From positions 1 through 64,000 of the forward strand of contig CACLWL010000004.1 of the NCBI GenBank assembly GCA_902610655.1: 64,000 nucleotides of DNA, read 5' to 3'. Positions 7,895 through 18,108 of the stretch are shown in pieces. Every line of letters begins with the position of its first letter. The stretch's first letter is position 1. The translations under genes were made by a program, and so were the position numbers. The notes below the pieces were generated by a model. That model searched no databases. It saw only the letters and a list, made by a program, of their open reading frames with translations, and was not told the DNA's origin. The DNA comes from an uncultured Pelagibacteraceae bacterium (GTDB lineage: Bacteria; Pseudomonadota; Alphaproteobacteria; Pelagibacterales; Pelagibacteraceae).

Positions 7895-10771
7895 ATGCTC
7901 AAAAACATAGTTATTAAAGGCGCAAAAGAACATAACTTAAAAAATATATCTTTAACAATCCCTAAAGATAAATTCATAGTTATTACAGGACTATCAGGGT
8001 CGGGAAAATCATCTCTAGCATTTGATACAATTTATGCTGAAGGACAAAGAAGATATGTAGAGAGCCTATCTGCATATGCCAGACAATTTTTAGATAAAAT
8101 GAAAAAACCAAACGTAGATCTTATAGAGGGGTTAAGCCCCGCAATATCTATTGAACAAAAAAATACATCTAAAAATCCAAGATCTACTGTAGCAACAGTT
8201 ACGGAAATATATGATTACATGAGAGTTCTTTATGCTAGAATTGGAATTCCCTACTCTCCGTTTACAGGTAAAAAAATTGAGTCTCAAACAATTACTCAAA
8301 TGGTTGATAAAATAAAAGAACTACCAAAGAAAAGTACTATTTATCTCTATTCACCCGTAGTTCGAGGAAGAAAAGGCGAATACAAAAAAGATATACTTGG
8401 ATATAAAAGAAGAGGTTTTAGAAAAATAAAAATTGATGGCACATTATATGAGATTGATAAAGTTCCTGAATTAAATAAAAAAGTAAAACACGACATCTAT
8501 GTTCTAGTAGATAGAATCGTTCTAAATTCTTCCCTCGGCAACAGGTTGGCAGAAAGTATAGAGGTTGCAATAAATCTTTCAAATGGTCTTCTATTTGTTG
8601 AGTACGAAAATGAAACTTTACCTAAAAAGTTAAGAAAAACCGAAAAATTAATATTTTCTTCCAAGTTTGCGTGTCCTGAAAGTGGATTTACAATTGAGGA
8701 AATAGAACCGCGCCTATTTTCATTTAATAGTCCATACGGTGCATGTGAAGAATGTGAGGGTATAGGTATAAAACTAAATGTCGATCCTAATTTAGTAGTT
8801 CCTAATGAAAAAAAAACTATAGCAGATGGTGCTATAGAACCATGGTCTAAGTCTTCGTCTCTTTATTATGCTCAAACACTCTCATCTTTAGCAAAACATT
8901 ATAATTTTTCATTAAATGAAAAGTGGCAAAAAATTCCAAAAAAAATAAGGGAAATTATTTTATATGGTTCTGATGATGAAGAGATAAAGTTTTCATATGA
9001 CGATGGTTATGAAAAATATTCACACAAAAAGACTTTTGAAGGGGTTATTAATAATTTAGAGAGAAGATACTTAGAAACAGATAGCGACTGGAAGAGAGAG
9101 GAAATAGCTCAATATCAATCAGATACAAAGTGTGAAGTATGTAAAGGTCATAGACTTAAAGAAGAGGCTCTATGTGTTAAAATTAATAATTCTCATATAA
9201 GTGAAATTACCAATAAATCTATAATTGAAGCCCAAAAATGGTTTAATGAACTTAAAATGTATTTAAATATGAAAGAGCAAAAAATTGCTCAACATATTTT
9301 AAAAGAAATAAATGAAAGATTAAGCTTTTTAATGAATGTTGGATTAGACTATTTAACATTATCAAGGGAATCCGGAACTTTATCTGGTGGAGAGTCTCAA
9401 AGAATAAGGCTTGCATCGCAAATAGGATCAGGACTTACAGGTGTATTATATGTATTGGATGAACCATCAATTGGTCTACATCAAAAAGATAATGTTAAAT
9501 TAATTAACGCTCTAAAAAGACTTAGAGATTTAGGTAACACAGTAATAGTTGTTGAGCATGATACTGAAACAATGGAAAATGCTGATTACATAATCGATCT
9601 TGGTCCAGAAGCTGGAAGCAATGGAGGAGAAGTAATTGCAGAAGGAGAATATAAAAAAATTTTAACGAATGAGAATAGTATTACAGGCAAATACCTTTCT
9701 AACAAACGTTTTATACCCATACCTAAAAATAGAAAACTTGCAAAAAATGGTAGATTTTTAGAAATTGGAGGCGCTACTGGAAATAACTTAAAAAATATTA
9801 ATTTAAAAATTCCATTTGGTTGCTTTACTTGTGTTACAGGTGTATCGGGTAGTGGAAAATCAACTCTAATACTTCAAACTTTGTACAATGCTTTAAATTT
9901 AAGCTTAAACAATAATAAAACTAGAAAAATACCAATGCCTTTCAAAAGCTTTAAAGGTATTGAGTTAGTAGATAAAATAATAAATATTGATCAATCACCT
10001 ATTGGAAGAACACCTAGATCAAATCCAGCAACTTATACAGCAGCATTCGGGCCAATAAGAGATTGGTTTACTGGTTTACCAGAATCTAAAAGTAGAGGTT
10101 ATAAACCAGGAAGATTTTCATTTAACGTTAAAGGTGGTAGATGTGAAGCTTGTGAAGGAGATGGTGTTATTACTTATGAAATGCACTTTCTACCTGATGT
10201 TTACATAACTTGTGATGAATGTAAGGGTAGTAGATATAATAGAGAAACTTTGGAAATTAAATTCAAAGATAAAAGTATAGCTGATGTATTAAATATGACG
10301 GTTGATGAAGGATGTGATTATTTTGAAAATATACCTTCTATAAGATCAAAATTACTTACTTTGAAAAAAGTTGGATTAGGCTATATTAAAATAGGTCAAC
10401 AAGCGACAACTTTGTCTGGTGGTGAGGCTCAAAGAATAAAATTAGCTAAAGAGCTATCAAAACGCTCTACGGGAAGAACAATCTATATTTTAGATGAACC
10501 AACAACTGGTTTACATCAACATGACATAAAAAAGCTTTTAGAAATTCTACATACATTTGTAGCTACAGGTAATACAGTTGTTGTGATAGAGCATAATTTA
10601 GATGTAATAAAGACTGCTGACCATATTATTGATATGGGTCCAGATGGTGGTGTAAAAGGTGGAAATATTATCGCAGAGGGCAAACCAGAGGATATTGTCA
10701 AAATAAAAGAGAGTTATACTGGGCAATTCTTAAAAGACCTTTTATTGAATAAAACAAAAAAAATAGCTTAA
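7895..10771 (+). CDS. uvrA: Excinuclease ABC subunit A
   Basis: UvrA recognises bulky DNA lesions and loads UvrB in nucleotide excision repair. The 958-residue protein has two ABC ATPase modules: Walker [10 protein letters not shown] and signature [12 protein letters not shown], then GVSGSGKST and [12 protein letters not shown]. The second zinc module is intact (CEACEGDG and CDECKG). The first CxxC pair is CPES, so one cysteine is serine, a variant I recall as common in alphaproteobacteria. I chose the ATG at 7895 ([17 protein letters not shown]), which matches the family start. A longer frame opens at TTG 7874, and an AGGAG lies near 7852. Confidence 0.96.
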   Translation: MLKNIVIKGAKEHNLKNISLTIPKDKFIVITGLSGSGKSSLAFDTIYAEGQRRYVESLSAYARQFLDKMKKPNVDLIEGLSPAISIEQKNTSKNPRSTVATVTEIYDYMRVLYARIGIPYSPFTGKKIESQTITQMVDKIKELPKKSTIYLYSPVVRGRKGEYKKDILGYKRRGFRKIKIDGTLYEIDKVPELNKKVKHDIYVLVDRIVLNSSLGNRLAESIEVAINLSNGLLFVEYENETLPKKLRKTEKLIFSSKFACPESGFTIEEIEPRLFSFNSPYGACEECEGIGIKLNVDPNLVVPNEKKTIADGAIEPWSKSSSLYYAQTLSSLAKHYNFSLNEKWQKIPKKIREIILYGSDDEEIKFSYDDGYEKYSHKKTFEGVINNLERRYLETDSDWKREEIAQYQSDTKCEVCKGHRLKEEALCVKINNSHISEITNKSIIEAQKWFNELKMYLNMKEQKIAQHILKEINERLSFLMNVGLDYLTLSRESGTLSGGESQRIRLASQIGSGLTGVLYVLDEPSIGLHQKDNVKLINALKRLRDLGNTVIVVEHDTETMENADYIIDLGPEAGSNGGEVIAEGEYKKILTNENSITGKYLSNKRFIPIPKNRKLAKNGRFLEIGGATGNNLKNINLKIPFGCFTCVTGVSGSGKSTLILQTLYNALNLSLNNNKTRKIPMPFKSFKGIELVDKIINIDQSPIGRTPRSNPATYTAAFGPIRDWFTGLPESKSRGYKPGRFSFNVKGGRCEACEGDGVITYEMHFLPDVYITCDECKGSRYNRETLEIKFKDKSIADVLNMTVDEGCDYFENIPSIRSKLLTLKKVGLGYIKIGQQATTLSGGEAQRIKLAKELSKRSTGRTIYILDEPTTGLHQHDIKKLLEILHTFVATGNTVVVIEHNLDVIKTADHIIDMGPDGGVKGGNIIAEGKPEDIVKIKESYTGQFLKDLLLNKTKKIA

Positions 10772-10801
10772 TAAATAATTTTTGTTATAATAAAATTAAT
10801 T

Positions 10802-11404
10802 ATGGGTAAAATTTTAACATCACTACCAAAAACAATTCACACATCTTTGGCAATAAGCATACTTTTATTTCTAGGATTATTTTTCAATAATGAAGGTTTT
10901 GATATTGATAGAATTTTTTGGAGCTGGTTATTTAGATATATTCATGTTGTAGTTGGAATTATGTGGATAGGTTTACTTTGGTATTTTAATTTTGTTCAAA
11001 TTCCAAATATGCCCAAAATTCCAGACGAACAAAAGCCTGCTATTGGTAAAGTTATAGCTCCAGCTGCATTATTTTATTTTAGATGGGCCGCTCTTGCCAC
11101 AATAATTTCAGGTCTAATATTAGGATGGTTAAATGGATACCTTCATGAGTCAATGACTTTAGGGATAGGCTCAGGAGGAGGAAGAAATACAGCGATAGGT
11201 ATTGGAATGTGGTTAGGAGTAATAATGGCCTTTAATGTTTGGTTTGTTATTTGGCCTAATCAGAAAAGAGCTTTGGGAATTGTTGAGTGTGATCCAGATC
11301 TAAAAGCTAAGTCTGCTAAAACTGCAATGCTATTTTCAAGAACTAATACGCTACTTTCTTTACCTATGCTTTTAACAATGGTAGCAGCACAAAACCTTTA
11401 TTAA
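10802..11404 (+). CDS. PuuD N-terminal (Urate_ox_N) family membrane protein
   Basis: The 200-residue protein has about five membrane helices (roughly 12-28, 42-62, 84-106, 130-152 and 180-197). It contains the family-like segment RYIHVVVGIMWIGLLWYF with a conserved His and NVWFVIWPNQKRALG. This resembles the membrane domain of urate hydroxylase PuuD, but the C-terminal cytochrome c domain is absent and no CxxCH is seen. Function in this stand-alone form is unknown; a respiratory-linked oxidoreductase is only a guess. It follows uvrA by 30 bp. Its stop directly abuts the stop of convergent secF. Confidence 0.7.
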   Translation: MGKILTSLPKTIHTSLAISILLFLGLFFNNEGFDIDRIFWSWLFRYIHVVVGIMWIGLLWYFNFVQIPNMPKIPDEQKPAIGKVIAPAALFYFRWAALATIISGLILGWLNGYLHESMTLGIGSGGGRNTAIGIGMWLGVIMAFNVWFVIWPNQKRALGIVECDPDLKAKSAKTAMLFSRTNTLLSLPMLLTMVAAQNLY

Positions 11405-12298
11405 TTATTTTTCTTCTTTTACAACTGTTTTATAAGATACTTTTAAATATACTAATGTTGGATTAGCAATATAAATTGATGAATAAGTTCCAAAGACTAC
11501 CCCTAAAATCATAGCTAAAGAAAAACCCTTTAGAATCTCACCACCAAAAATAAAAATTGAAAGTAGTGCTAGCATTGTTGTAGCAGAAGTAATTATTGTC
11601 CTAGAAAGTGTTTCGTTAATAGATAAATTTGTTAGCTCAAATATTTTCATACTTAGATGCTTTTTTAAATTTTCTCGCACTCTATCGAAAATTACAACTG
11701 TATCATTCATTGAATAACCTACTATCGTAAGTAATGCAGCAACAATAGATAAGTTTATTTCAATACTAAATAACGAAAATATACCAATTGTTAATATCAC
11801 ATCATGAAATAAAGCAATTATAGCACCTAAACTAAATTGCCACTCAAATCTTATCCATATATAAAAAAGCATAGCACCTAATGAAGCGGCAATTGCTATT
11901 AATCCTTTATTAAGAAGTTCCGCACTTACTTTGGGTCCCACGCTTTCTACTCTTCTAAATTCGAATACTGGACCAATAGTTTTTGTAAGATCTTTTTTAA
12001 TATTTTGTATGAGGTTTTTATCTTTTTCTTTTTTTACAAATTTTATTAAAAAATCGTTATCATTACCAAAATTTTTAATTGCAACATCACCAAGATTCAT
12101 ATTATTAAATGCACTTCTCAAACTTGAAATATTTGTTTGATTGTCATTTATTCTTAATTCAATAAGTGTTCCGCCTTTAAAATCTACACCATAATTTAAA
12201 CCTTTAAATAATATTGAAAGAATAGAAAGGATTACCAAAATAGTAGATATGATATTAAATAACTTATAATATTTATTAAAACTAATATTTAAATTCAT
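11405..12298 (-). CDS. secF: Protein translocase subunit SecF
   Basis: SecF pairs with SecD to use the proton motive force for late steps of Sec-dependent export. The 297-residue protein has an N-terminal helix, a periplasmic loop containing YGVDFKGGTLIELRI and FRRVESVGPKVSAEL, and five further helices including IRFEWQFSLGAIIALFHDV and VGYSMNDTVVIFDRVRE, typical of SecF. The start shares one base with the secD stop (translational coupling). It is the last gene of the long minus-strand run from dgt. Confidence 0.96.
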   Translation of the reverse strand: MNLNISFNKYYKLFNIISTILVILSILSILFKGLNYGVDFKGGTLIELRINDNQTNISSLRSAFNNMNLGDVAIKNFGNDNDFLIKFVKKEKDKNLIQNIKKDLTKTIGPVFEFRRVESVGPKVSAELLNKGLIAIAASLGAMLFYIWIRFEWQFSLGAIIALFHDVILTIGIFSLFSIEINLSIVAALLTIVGYSMNDTVVIFDRVRENLKKHLSMKIFELTNLSINETLSRTIITSATTMLALLSIFIFGGEILKGFSLAMILGVVFGTYSSIYIANPTLVYLKVSYKTVVKEEK

Positions 12299-13854
12299 TA
12301 AATTAATTGCTCTTTATTTTTATTTTTTATTACATATAAAGACGTAAAAAGTCTTGCTATAAAATATACTGAAAACAAGGTTGTAAATATTCCAATTCCT
12401 AGAGTTACTGCGAAACCTTTTATTGGTCCTGATCCAAGAAAAAATAAAATAATAGCTGCAATTAGTGTTGTAATATTTGCATCTAATACTGCATTTCTAG
12501 ATTTAATATACCCTGAGTCAAAAGCTATAATTTGATTTTTTTCATTTCGTACTTCTTCTTTAATTCTCTCAAAAATTAAAACATTTGCATCAACTGCCAT
12601 ACCAACAGTTAAAATTATTCCAGCTATACCTGGTAAAGTCAAAGTTGCCTCAAAAAGAGTTAATATACCCATTAAAAAAAATAAATTTAAAATTAATGCA
12701 GTATTAGCAATAATTCCAAATATTCTATATTTGACGATCATAAATGAGATTACTAAAACGAAACCAATAACTAGTGCTAACAATCCAGATTTAATGGAGT
12801 CTTGACCCAATCCTGGACCTACTGTTCTCTCCTCAATAATCTCTAAAGGCGCGGGTAATGCTCCAGATCTTAATAATAAAGCGAGATCAGTTGCAGATTG
12901 AAATGTAAAATCACCTGAAATTTGTCCTGAGCCAGCAACAATAGCTTCTTGAATAACTGGTGCGCTAATCACTTTTCCATCAAGCACTATAGCTAATCTT
13001 TTTCCAACTCCTTTTGTAGTGGCTCTTCCAAACCTTTTTGCACCTAATCTGTCAAAATCGAAAGTTACTACTGTCTCATTAGTCTGATTATCCATACGAG
13101 GTTGGGCATCCACAAGATTTTCACCGCTTACAATAATACGTTTACTAACATTAACAACTTCAGAGCCATCCTCAAATTCAAGTTCTTCCGAACCAAAAGT
13201 TTCTTCAGTAGTTTTAGTTACAAATCTAAAAGATAGATTTGCTGTTTTGCCCAAAAGATTTTTAATACGCATTGGATCATCCAATCCAGGCAGTTCTACC
13301 AAAATTCTATCATTACCTCTTTTTAAAATATTTGGTTCATTTGTACCTATTTCATCAACTCTCCTTCTTACAATTTCAATTGCCTGATCCAAAGAAGATG
13401 TTTTCAATCTAATCAGTCCATACTTGGAAAATAACATATTAAAATTTTCATCTTGATTAGTTACATCAAATTGAAATGATTTAAACTGGTCAAAATATGG
13501 ATTAATTGTCCCGTCCTTATCATTAAGAAATTCATTAACTTTTTCTCTATCTTTTTGATTAATTGAAAAAGTTATTTTTTTTTTATCAGTTACTTTAATA
13601 TTAAAAATATTAATTTTTTTATCTTTAAAAAATGCTTTAATTAAAACAGCCTTATTCTGTAGTTCTTTGATTACAACAGGATCATTGTCAATTTTTAGTA
13701 ACAGATATGATCCACCTTGTAAGTCTAAACCTAGATTGATTTTTTTATTTAAATATTCATCGTCGAAAGTAGTAAAATTTGACAATGTAAAAAAAATCAC
13801 CAAAGTTGATAAGAATGCAGTTGTTAAAATATTTATTTTAGAAAATTTGAGCAC
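12298..13854 (-). CDS. secD: Protein translocase subunit SecD
   Basis: The 518-residue RND-like Sec accessory protein has one N-terminal helix and the hallmark LGLDLQGGSYLLLKI near residue 42. A large periplasmic domain carries QAIEIVRRRVDEIG and LPGLDDP, and a C-terminal cluster of five helices contains GMAVDANVLIFERIKEE. It lies between yajC (12-bp gap) and secF (1-base overlap), the standard yajC-secD-secF order. The YajC-SecDF complex associates with SecYEG in the inner membrane. Confidence 0.97.
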   Translation of the reverse strand: MLKFSKINILTTAFLSTLVIFFTLSNFTTFDDEYLNKKINLGLDLQGGSYLLLKIDNDPVVIKELQNKAVLIKAFFKDKKINIFNIKVTDKKKITFSINQKDREKVNEFLNDKDGTINPYFDQFKSFQFDVTNQDENFNMLFSKYGLIRLKTSSLDQAIEIVRRRVDEIGTNEPNILKRGNDRILVELPGLDDPMRIKNLLGKTANLSFRFVTKTTEETFGSEELEFEDGSEVVNVSKRIIVSGENLVDAQPRMDNQTNETVVTFDFDRLGAKRFGRATTKGVGKRLAIVLDGKVISAPVIQEAIVAGSGQISGDFTFQSATDLALLLRSGALPAPLEIIEERTVGPGLGQDSIKSGLLALVIGFVLVISFMIVKYRIFGIIANTALILNLFFLMGILTLFEATLTLPGIAGIILTVGMAVDANVLIFERIKEEVRNEKNQIIAFDSGYIKSRNAVLDANITTLIAAIILFFLGSGPIKGFAVTLGIGIFTTLFSVYFIARLFTSLYVIKNKNKEQLI

Positions 13855-13866
13855 TTTTTTAGAAAC

Positions 13867-14154
13867 TTATTTTTTAACTTCTTGAGTAGTAATAAGTGCC
13901 TGAATACCAGTTGCTCGCACAACCTCAACTTTTACATTATCTGAAATTTCTACTTCAACTTTTTCATTATCTATAATGCGATCAACTTTACCCACGATAC
14001 CACCCGATGTAATAACTTTGTCCCCTCTCTTCAGATTTTCAACCATTATTTTATGATCCTTAGCTTTTTTTTGTTGAGGACGTATTAAGAAAAAATAAAA
14101 TATTACAAAAATAAGTATTAAAGGTATAAATTGACCAATTCCTGAATTAGACAT
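13867..14154 (-). CDS. yajC: Preprotein translocase accessory subunit YajC
   Basis: The 95-residue protein has a single N-terminal membrane helix (about residues 8-25: FIPLILIFVIFYFFLIRP) and the YajC signature RPQQKKAKDHKIMVENLKRG, followed by a small beta-rich domain (GDKVITSGGIVGKV). It binds the SecDF complex. It lies 44 bp downstream of serS and 12 bp upstream of secD. Confidence 0.95.
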   Translation of the reverse strand: MSNSGIGQFIPLILIFVIFYFFLIRPQQKKAKDHKIMVENLKRGDKVITSGGIVGKVDRIIDNEKVEVEISDNVKVEVVRATGIQALITTQEVKK

Positions 14155-14198
14155 AATTTTTATTACTATTTATACTAATTGATATTTGAAAACAACTT

Positions 14199-15458
14199 CT
14201 ATTTGATTGAAATTTTATCTAGATTTTTCATGTAAGGTATCAGAACCTTAGGAATTTTTATCGAACCATCTTCTTGTTGATAATTTTCCAAGATCGCAAT
14301 TAAAGTACGACCTACAGCCAAACCACTTCCATTAAGAGTTCCAACAAATAAAGTTTGCTTTTTATCGTCTTTGTATCTAGCTTTCATTCTTCTTGCTTGA
14401 AAAGATCCACAAGAAGAACAGCTGGAAATTTCTCTATATTTATTTTCTGAAGGTATCCATACTTCAATATCATATGTTTTTTCAGCGCTAAAACCCATAT
14501 CTCCTGTACATAAAACAACTTTTCTATAAGGTAATTCTAATGCATCTAAAATTCCAGTAGCACAATTTGTCATTCTTTCTAGTTCGCTTTTACAATTTTC
14601 TATTTCAACTATGCTTACTAATTCAACTTTGTAAAATTGATGTTGTCTTATCATTCCTTTTGTATCCTTGCCATAACTCCCAGCTTCTTTTCTAAAACAT
14701 GGAGTCGATGCTACAAATCTTAATGGTAATTCATTAATATTTAAAATTTTATCCCTAACTATGTTTGTTAATATTACTTCCGCTGTAGGAATTAAAAATT
14801 TTTTTTCGGTTTTTTCATCAAGTTTAAGTTCAAATTGATCATCAATAAACTTTGGTAATTGTCCAGTACCAAACATGGTACTTTCTGAAGCTATTAAAGG
14901 TGGTGATATCTCTGTATAGTCATTTTCGCTCGTATGTTTATCTACCATAAAATTAGATAAAGCTCTTTCGAGTAACGCTAAGTTATTTTTTAAAAATACA
15001 AATCGAGATCCAGATGTTTTTGATGCTAAATCAAAATCAATCATTTCAAGATGATCACCTAATTCACTATGAGATTTTGGCTTAAATTTAAATTCAGGTA
15101 TATTACCTTTTTTCTCAACTTCTGAATTATGATTTTCATCTTGACCTACAGGAACATCGTCTAATGGTAAATTAGGAATGTTAGATAAAAAATTATCTAA
15201 TTCACTTTTAACTTTTAATTGTTCAGAAGAAATTTGGTCAATTTCATTTGATAGTTTTTTTGATTTTTCAAACAATGATTTATCTCCACCCTTAGAAATA
15301 ATTTTTTTTTCTTGCTCTAATTTTTCTTTTTTTTGAATTAAATCGCGATTTTTTTTATCTAAAGATAATAATAATTTTTCATCTATTTTATAATTCCGTT
15401 TAGAAATACTTTTTACAAAAAATTCTAAGTTTGATTTAATATCTTTGATATTATGCAT
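14199..15458 (-). CDS. serS: Seryl-tRNA synthetase
   Basis: This class II synthetase charges tRNA-Ser. The N-terminal region (about residues 25-100) is a charged coiled-coil arm. The catalytic domain contains motif 2 (FRKEAGSYGKDTKGMIRQHQ) and motif 3 (GSGLAVGRTLIAILEN). I place the start at ATG 15458 (MHNIKDIKSN), giving 419 residues and an 8-bp overlap with the tatC stop. The frame remains open to a further start at 15485, but that would lie inside tatC. Relatives often have surE and pcm between serS and yajC; here the gap is 44 bp. Confidence 0.96.
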   Translation of the reverse strand: MHNIKDIKSNLEFFVKSISKRNYKIDEKLLLSLDKKNRDLIQKKEKLEQEKKIISKGGDKSLFEKSKKLSNEIDQISSEQLKVKSELDNFLSNIPNLPLDDVPVGQDENHNSEVEKKGNIPEFKFKPKSHSELGDHLEMIDFDLASKTSGSRFVFLKNNLALLERALSNFMVDKHTSENDYTEISPPLIASESTMFGTGQLPKFIDDQFELKLDEKTEKKFLIPTAEVILTNIVRDKILNINELPLRFVASTPCFRKEAGSYGKDTKGMIRQHQFYKVELVSIVEIENCKSELERMTNCATGILDALELPYRKVVLCTGDMGFSAEKTYDIEVWIPSENKYREISSCSSCGSFQARRMKARYKDDKKQTLFVGTLNGSGLAVGRTLIAILENYQQEDGSIKIPKVLIPYMKNLDKISIK

Positions 15459-16221
15459 GTTCTTTTTCTTTAATTCTTTTCTCAATTAAACTAACTGAAA
15501 AAATTGATAATTCGTATAAAATTAATAAAGGTACTGCTAATCCTATTTGTGTAATAGGATCTGGCGGCGTTAGCAATGCAGCTGCAGCAAATATAATAAC
15601 TACTACATACTTTCTTCTTTGTTTAAGAAATTTTGCATCAATGAAACCTATTCTTGCTAGTAAACTTAAAACTACAGGTAACTGAAAACTGATCCCAAAA
15701 GCAAAAATTAATTTCATTACTAAGGATAAATACTCATTTACTTTTGCCTCAAGTTGAATTGGCAAATTTGTCGATAATCCTGCGCTCTCAAAAGAAAGGA
15801 AAAATTTAATAGCTAAGGGCATTATTAAATAATAAACCAACATTCCTCCCAATAGGAAAAGTATAGGTGTAATGACAAGATAAGGTACTATAGCAGATTT
15901 TTCATGTTCATATAATCCTGGGGCTATAAACTTCCAAATTTGAATTAATATAAAAGGACATGTTAAAAAAAAGGCTGCAAAAAAAGATACTTTTAAATAA
16001 GTTAAAAAAGTTTCTTGAAGTGCGGTAAATATTAATCTTCTTTCTACACCATCATTTTTAACTGCATTAGCATAAGGTTCTACTAAAAAACCATAGATAT
16101 ATTCAGAAAAAAAATAACAAATTGCAAACAACGAGAAAAGAAAAATCAAGCAATGGATTAACCTTTTTCTTAACTCGGTAAGATGGCTAATAAAACCTAT
16201 TTTTTCTTCATTTTGATTCAT
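15451..16221 (-). CDS. tatC: Twin-arginine translocase subunit TatC
   Basis: The 256-residue, six-helix membrane protein is the receptor for twin-arginine signal peptides of folded proteins. Family features are the N-terminal FISHLTELRKRLIH with conserved Glu and Arg, and the conserved segments CPFILIQIWKFIAPGLYEHEK and GISFQLPVVLSLLARIG. It overlaps tatB by 14 bp and serS by 8 bp, consistent with one transcript tatA-tatB-tatC-serS. Confidence 0.97.
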   Translation of the reverse strand: MNQNEEKIGFISHLTELRKRLIHCLIFLFSLFAICYFFSEYIYGFLVEPYANAVKNDGVERRLIFTALQETFLTYLKVSFFAAFFLTCPFILIQIWKFIAPGLYEHEKSAIVPYLVITPILFLLGGMLVYYLIMPLAIKFFLSFESAGLSTNLPIQLEAKVNEYLSLVMKLIFAFGISFQLPVVLSLLARIGFIDAKFLKQRRKYVVVIIFAAAALLTPPDPITQIGLAVPLLILYELSIFSVSLIEKRIKEKEHA

Positions 16222-16432
16222 TTTTTTCTAAACTTTTCTTTTCATCTTTTTCAACAGAGTAATCTTCTGTTTCAAGAGTAGTAATTTCGTTTTGTATGTT
16301 GCTAAAATATCTTTTTGCTGAACCAATCCATGATCCAACCTTTTTTAACATTATAGGAAAATCCTTAGGACCAATTACAATAATAGCTATTGAGACAATA
16401 ATTAGAATTTCTAACCAGCCTATTTGTGGCAT
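16208..16432 (-). CDS. tatB: Twin-arginine translocase subunit TatB
   Basis: The 74-residue protein starts MPQIGWLEILII, then a membrane helix (about 6-22) ending in VIGPKDFP. The GP hinge and following amphipathic helix (MLKKVGSWIGSAKRYF) are typical of TatB rather than TatA. It is shorter than most TatB proteins, with only a brief charged tail. A TTG codon at 16435 would add one residue; ATG 16432 is preferred. TatB partners with TatC in signal-peptide recognition. Confidence 0.92.
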   Translation of the reverse strand: MPQIGWLEILIIVSIAIIVIGPKDFPIMLKKVGSWIGSAKRYFSNIQNEITTLETEDYSVEKDEKKSLEKNESK

Positions 16433-16437
16433 CAATT

Positions 16438-16638
16438 TTACTCTTTTTTATCTGAGTCTTGATTATTTTCAGAAATATTTTTCGTCTGGCTATCATCAGT
16501 AACATCAGTAGCCATTCCTTTTTTGAAACTTTTAATACCTTTGGCAACATCACCCATTAAGCTAGATATTTTACCTCGTCCAAAAAGTAAAACTACTAAA
16601 ATAACTACAATTGCTATTTGCCAAAATCCTATACTCAT
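16438..16638 (-). CDS. tatA: Twin-arginine translocase pore subunit TatA
   Basis: The 66-residue protein has one N-terminal membrane helix ([20 protein letters not shown]), the [20 protein letters not shown] amphipathic helix with the Phe-Gly hinge, and an acidic tail. It is a standard TatA that oligomerises to form the translocation element. It is first of the tat genes, 43 bp downstream of scpB and 5 bp ahead of the tatB ATG. Confidence 0.95.
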   Translation of the reverse strand: MSIGFWQIAIVVILVVLLFGRGKISSLMGDVAKGIKSFKKGMATDVTDDSQTKNISENNQDSDKKE

Positions 16639-16681
16639 GGCTATTTTATATATCCTTTATGTTAAATTTGAAAGAGCAATT

Positions 16682-17374
16682 TTAGTCACTATCTTTCTCT
16701 TTTAAAGTACTACCCAGCATTTCATCAATATTTGAATAAATATTTTCTTTCTTCTCGTCCTGCTTCTCTTTATAAAATTTGCCAGTTCCAAAAACTGATG
16801 CATCTATAGAGCTTGAATCAATTAAACCTGCAGATCCAAGTTCATCGACAGTAGGCAAATCACTCAATTTTTGTAAATTGAAATGACTTAAAAAATCATC
16901 AGTTGTACCGTACTGTATTGGCTTACCTGGAACATTTTTTCGACCTTGTGGCTTAACCCAATTAAGTTCCATTAATATTTCAAGCGTGTTAGTACCAAAC
17001 GCTACTCCTCTGATTTCTTCAATTTCAGCTCTTGTGACAGGTTGATGATAAACAATAATTGATAAAGTCTCTACTGCTGCCTTTGATAATTTTTTTTCTA
17101 CTGTTTTTTCTTGGGACATTAATTTAGAAAGATTCTGTGCTGTCCTAAATGACCATTTGTTAGAAATACAAACAAGGTTAATTCCTCTATTTGAATATGT
17201 ATGTTCAAGTTTTTCTAATATTTTTTTAACATTTACATTTTTTTTTACTTTTGCTTCTATAGTATCTAAGTCAAGTGGTTCGGCTGCAGCAAACAAAATT
17301 GCCTCTACTTCTCTTTCACCATTTATAGAATTATTAGGAAAATTAACTACGTTATTTTTATTATCTTTTTTCAT
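16682..17374 (-). CDS. scpB: Segregation and condensation protein B
   Basis: The 230-residue protein has the tandem winged-helix ScpB fold. Recognisable segments are EVEAILFAAAEPLD at residues 22-35 and the strongly conserved ALSIIVYHQPVTRAEIEEIRG-type stretch (here in ETLSIIVYHQPVTRAEIEEI). The ScpB dimer with the kleisin ScpA clamps SMC for chromosome compaction. It overlaps scpA by 4 bp and precedes tatA by 43 bp. The C-terminal 60 residues are charged and poorly conserved. Confidence 0.95.
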   Translation of the reverse strand: MKKDNKNNVVNFPNNSINGEREVEAILFAAAEPLDLDTIEAKVKKNVNVKKILEKLEHTYSNRGINLVCISNKWSFRTAQNLSKLMSQEKTVEKKLSKAAVETLSIIVYHQPVTRAEIEEIRGVAFGTNTLEILMELNWVKPQGRKNVPGKPIQYGTTDDFLSHFNLQKLSDLPTVDELGSAGLIDSSSIDASVFGTGKFYKEKQDEKKENIYSNIDEMLGSTLKEKDSD

Positions 17375-18108
17375 TTATTCTCTCTTATATAGATATCACT
17401 AAAAAGTTTCTCTTGCTTAATTTTCAATTCCCCTTCTTTTACAAGTTCTAAAGAACCAGCAAAAATTCCTGCTTTTCCTGTCCTGTTTAATTTTTTGTTA
17501 ATAAAATTTGCAGGCACCAATTCATCAATATTTTTCCATTCACTTAATTTACCTAAAAATTTTCTTATCTGGTTTATACCTTCTTCTGTCGTAAAAACTG
17601 GTAATTTTGGAATATTCATTCTTTGAAAATCTTTAGTCATTATAATTGTTGCATAGGTTTTAAGTAATTCAAATAAAGATAGTGAATATTTTGAACTATA
17701 AATAGATCGTATTTGTCCTTTAACTCCTCTTAAAAAAACATCTCTACCTAATCTTTTTCTTTTTAACATTTGGTCAGATAGTAATCTAATAAGTTCTAAT
17801 TTTTTTAGTTGTAATTTTAATTTTTCAGCAACTTCGAGTGCCTTAAATTCTTCTTCATCACTTTCTGGTAAAAGTAATTTAGATTTTAAGTACGCTAACC
17901 AAGTTGCCATTAATAAATATTCAGAAGCAAGTTCTAAATTAAGATCTTTTGAATTTGTAATAAAATCGTGGAATTGGTCTGCTAATTTAGTAATTGATAT
18001 ATTCTCCAAATTAACTTTTTGAGATTTTGCTAAATCTAATAGCAAATCTAAGGATCCGCTAAAATCGGAAAGATTCACATTAAATTGTGATTTATCATTT
18101 TCTAACAT
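17371..18108 (-). CDS. scpA: Segregation and condensation protein A (kleisin)
   Basis: The 245-residue protein has the kleisin N-terminal segment FSGSLDLLLDLAKSQKVNLENISI, the LASEYLLMATWLAYLKSKLLLP motif around residues 60-82 and a C-terminal winged-helix region. ScpA bridges SMC heads and binds ScpB. Start and stop are tightly coupled: it directly abuts nagZ upstream and overlaps scpB by 4 bp. The order nagZ-scpA-scpB-tatABC-serS is the conserved alphaproteobacterial arrangement. Confidence 0.95.
   Translation of the reverse strand: MLENDKSQFNVNLSDFSGSLDLLLDLAKSQKVNLENISITKLADQFHDFITNSKDLNLELASEYLLMATWLAYLKSKLLLPESDEEEFKALEVAEKLKLQLKKLELIRLLSDQMLKRKRLGRDVFLRGVKGQIRSIYSSKYSLSLFELLKTYATIIMTKDFQRMNIPKLPVFTTEEGINQIRKFLGKLSEWKNIDELVPANFINKKLNRTGKAGIFAGSLELVKEGELKIKQEKLFSDIYIRENK

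Noticed and set aside
15459-15485. Upstream start for serS
   Set aside because: It would place nine extra residues inside tatC; the ATG at 15458 gives the usual short overlap and matches the family N-terminus.
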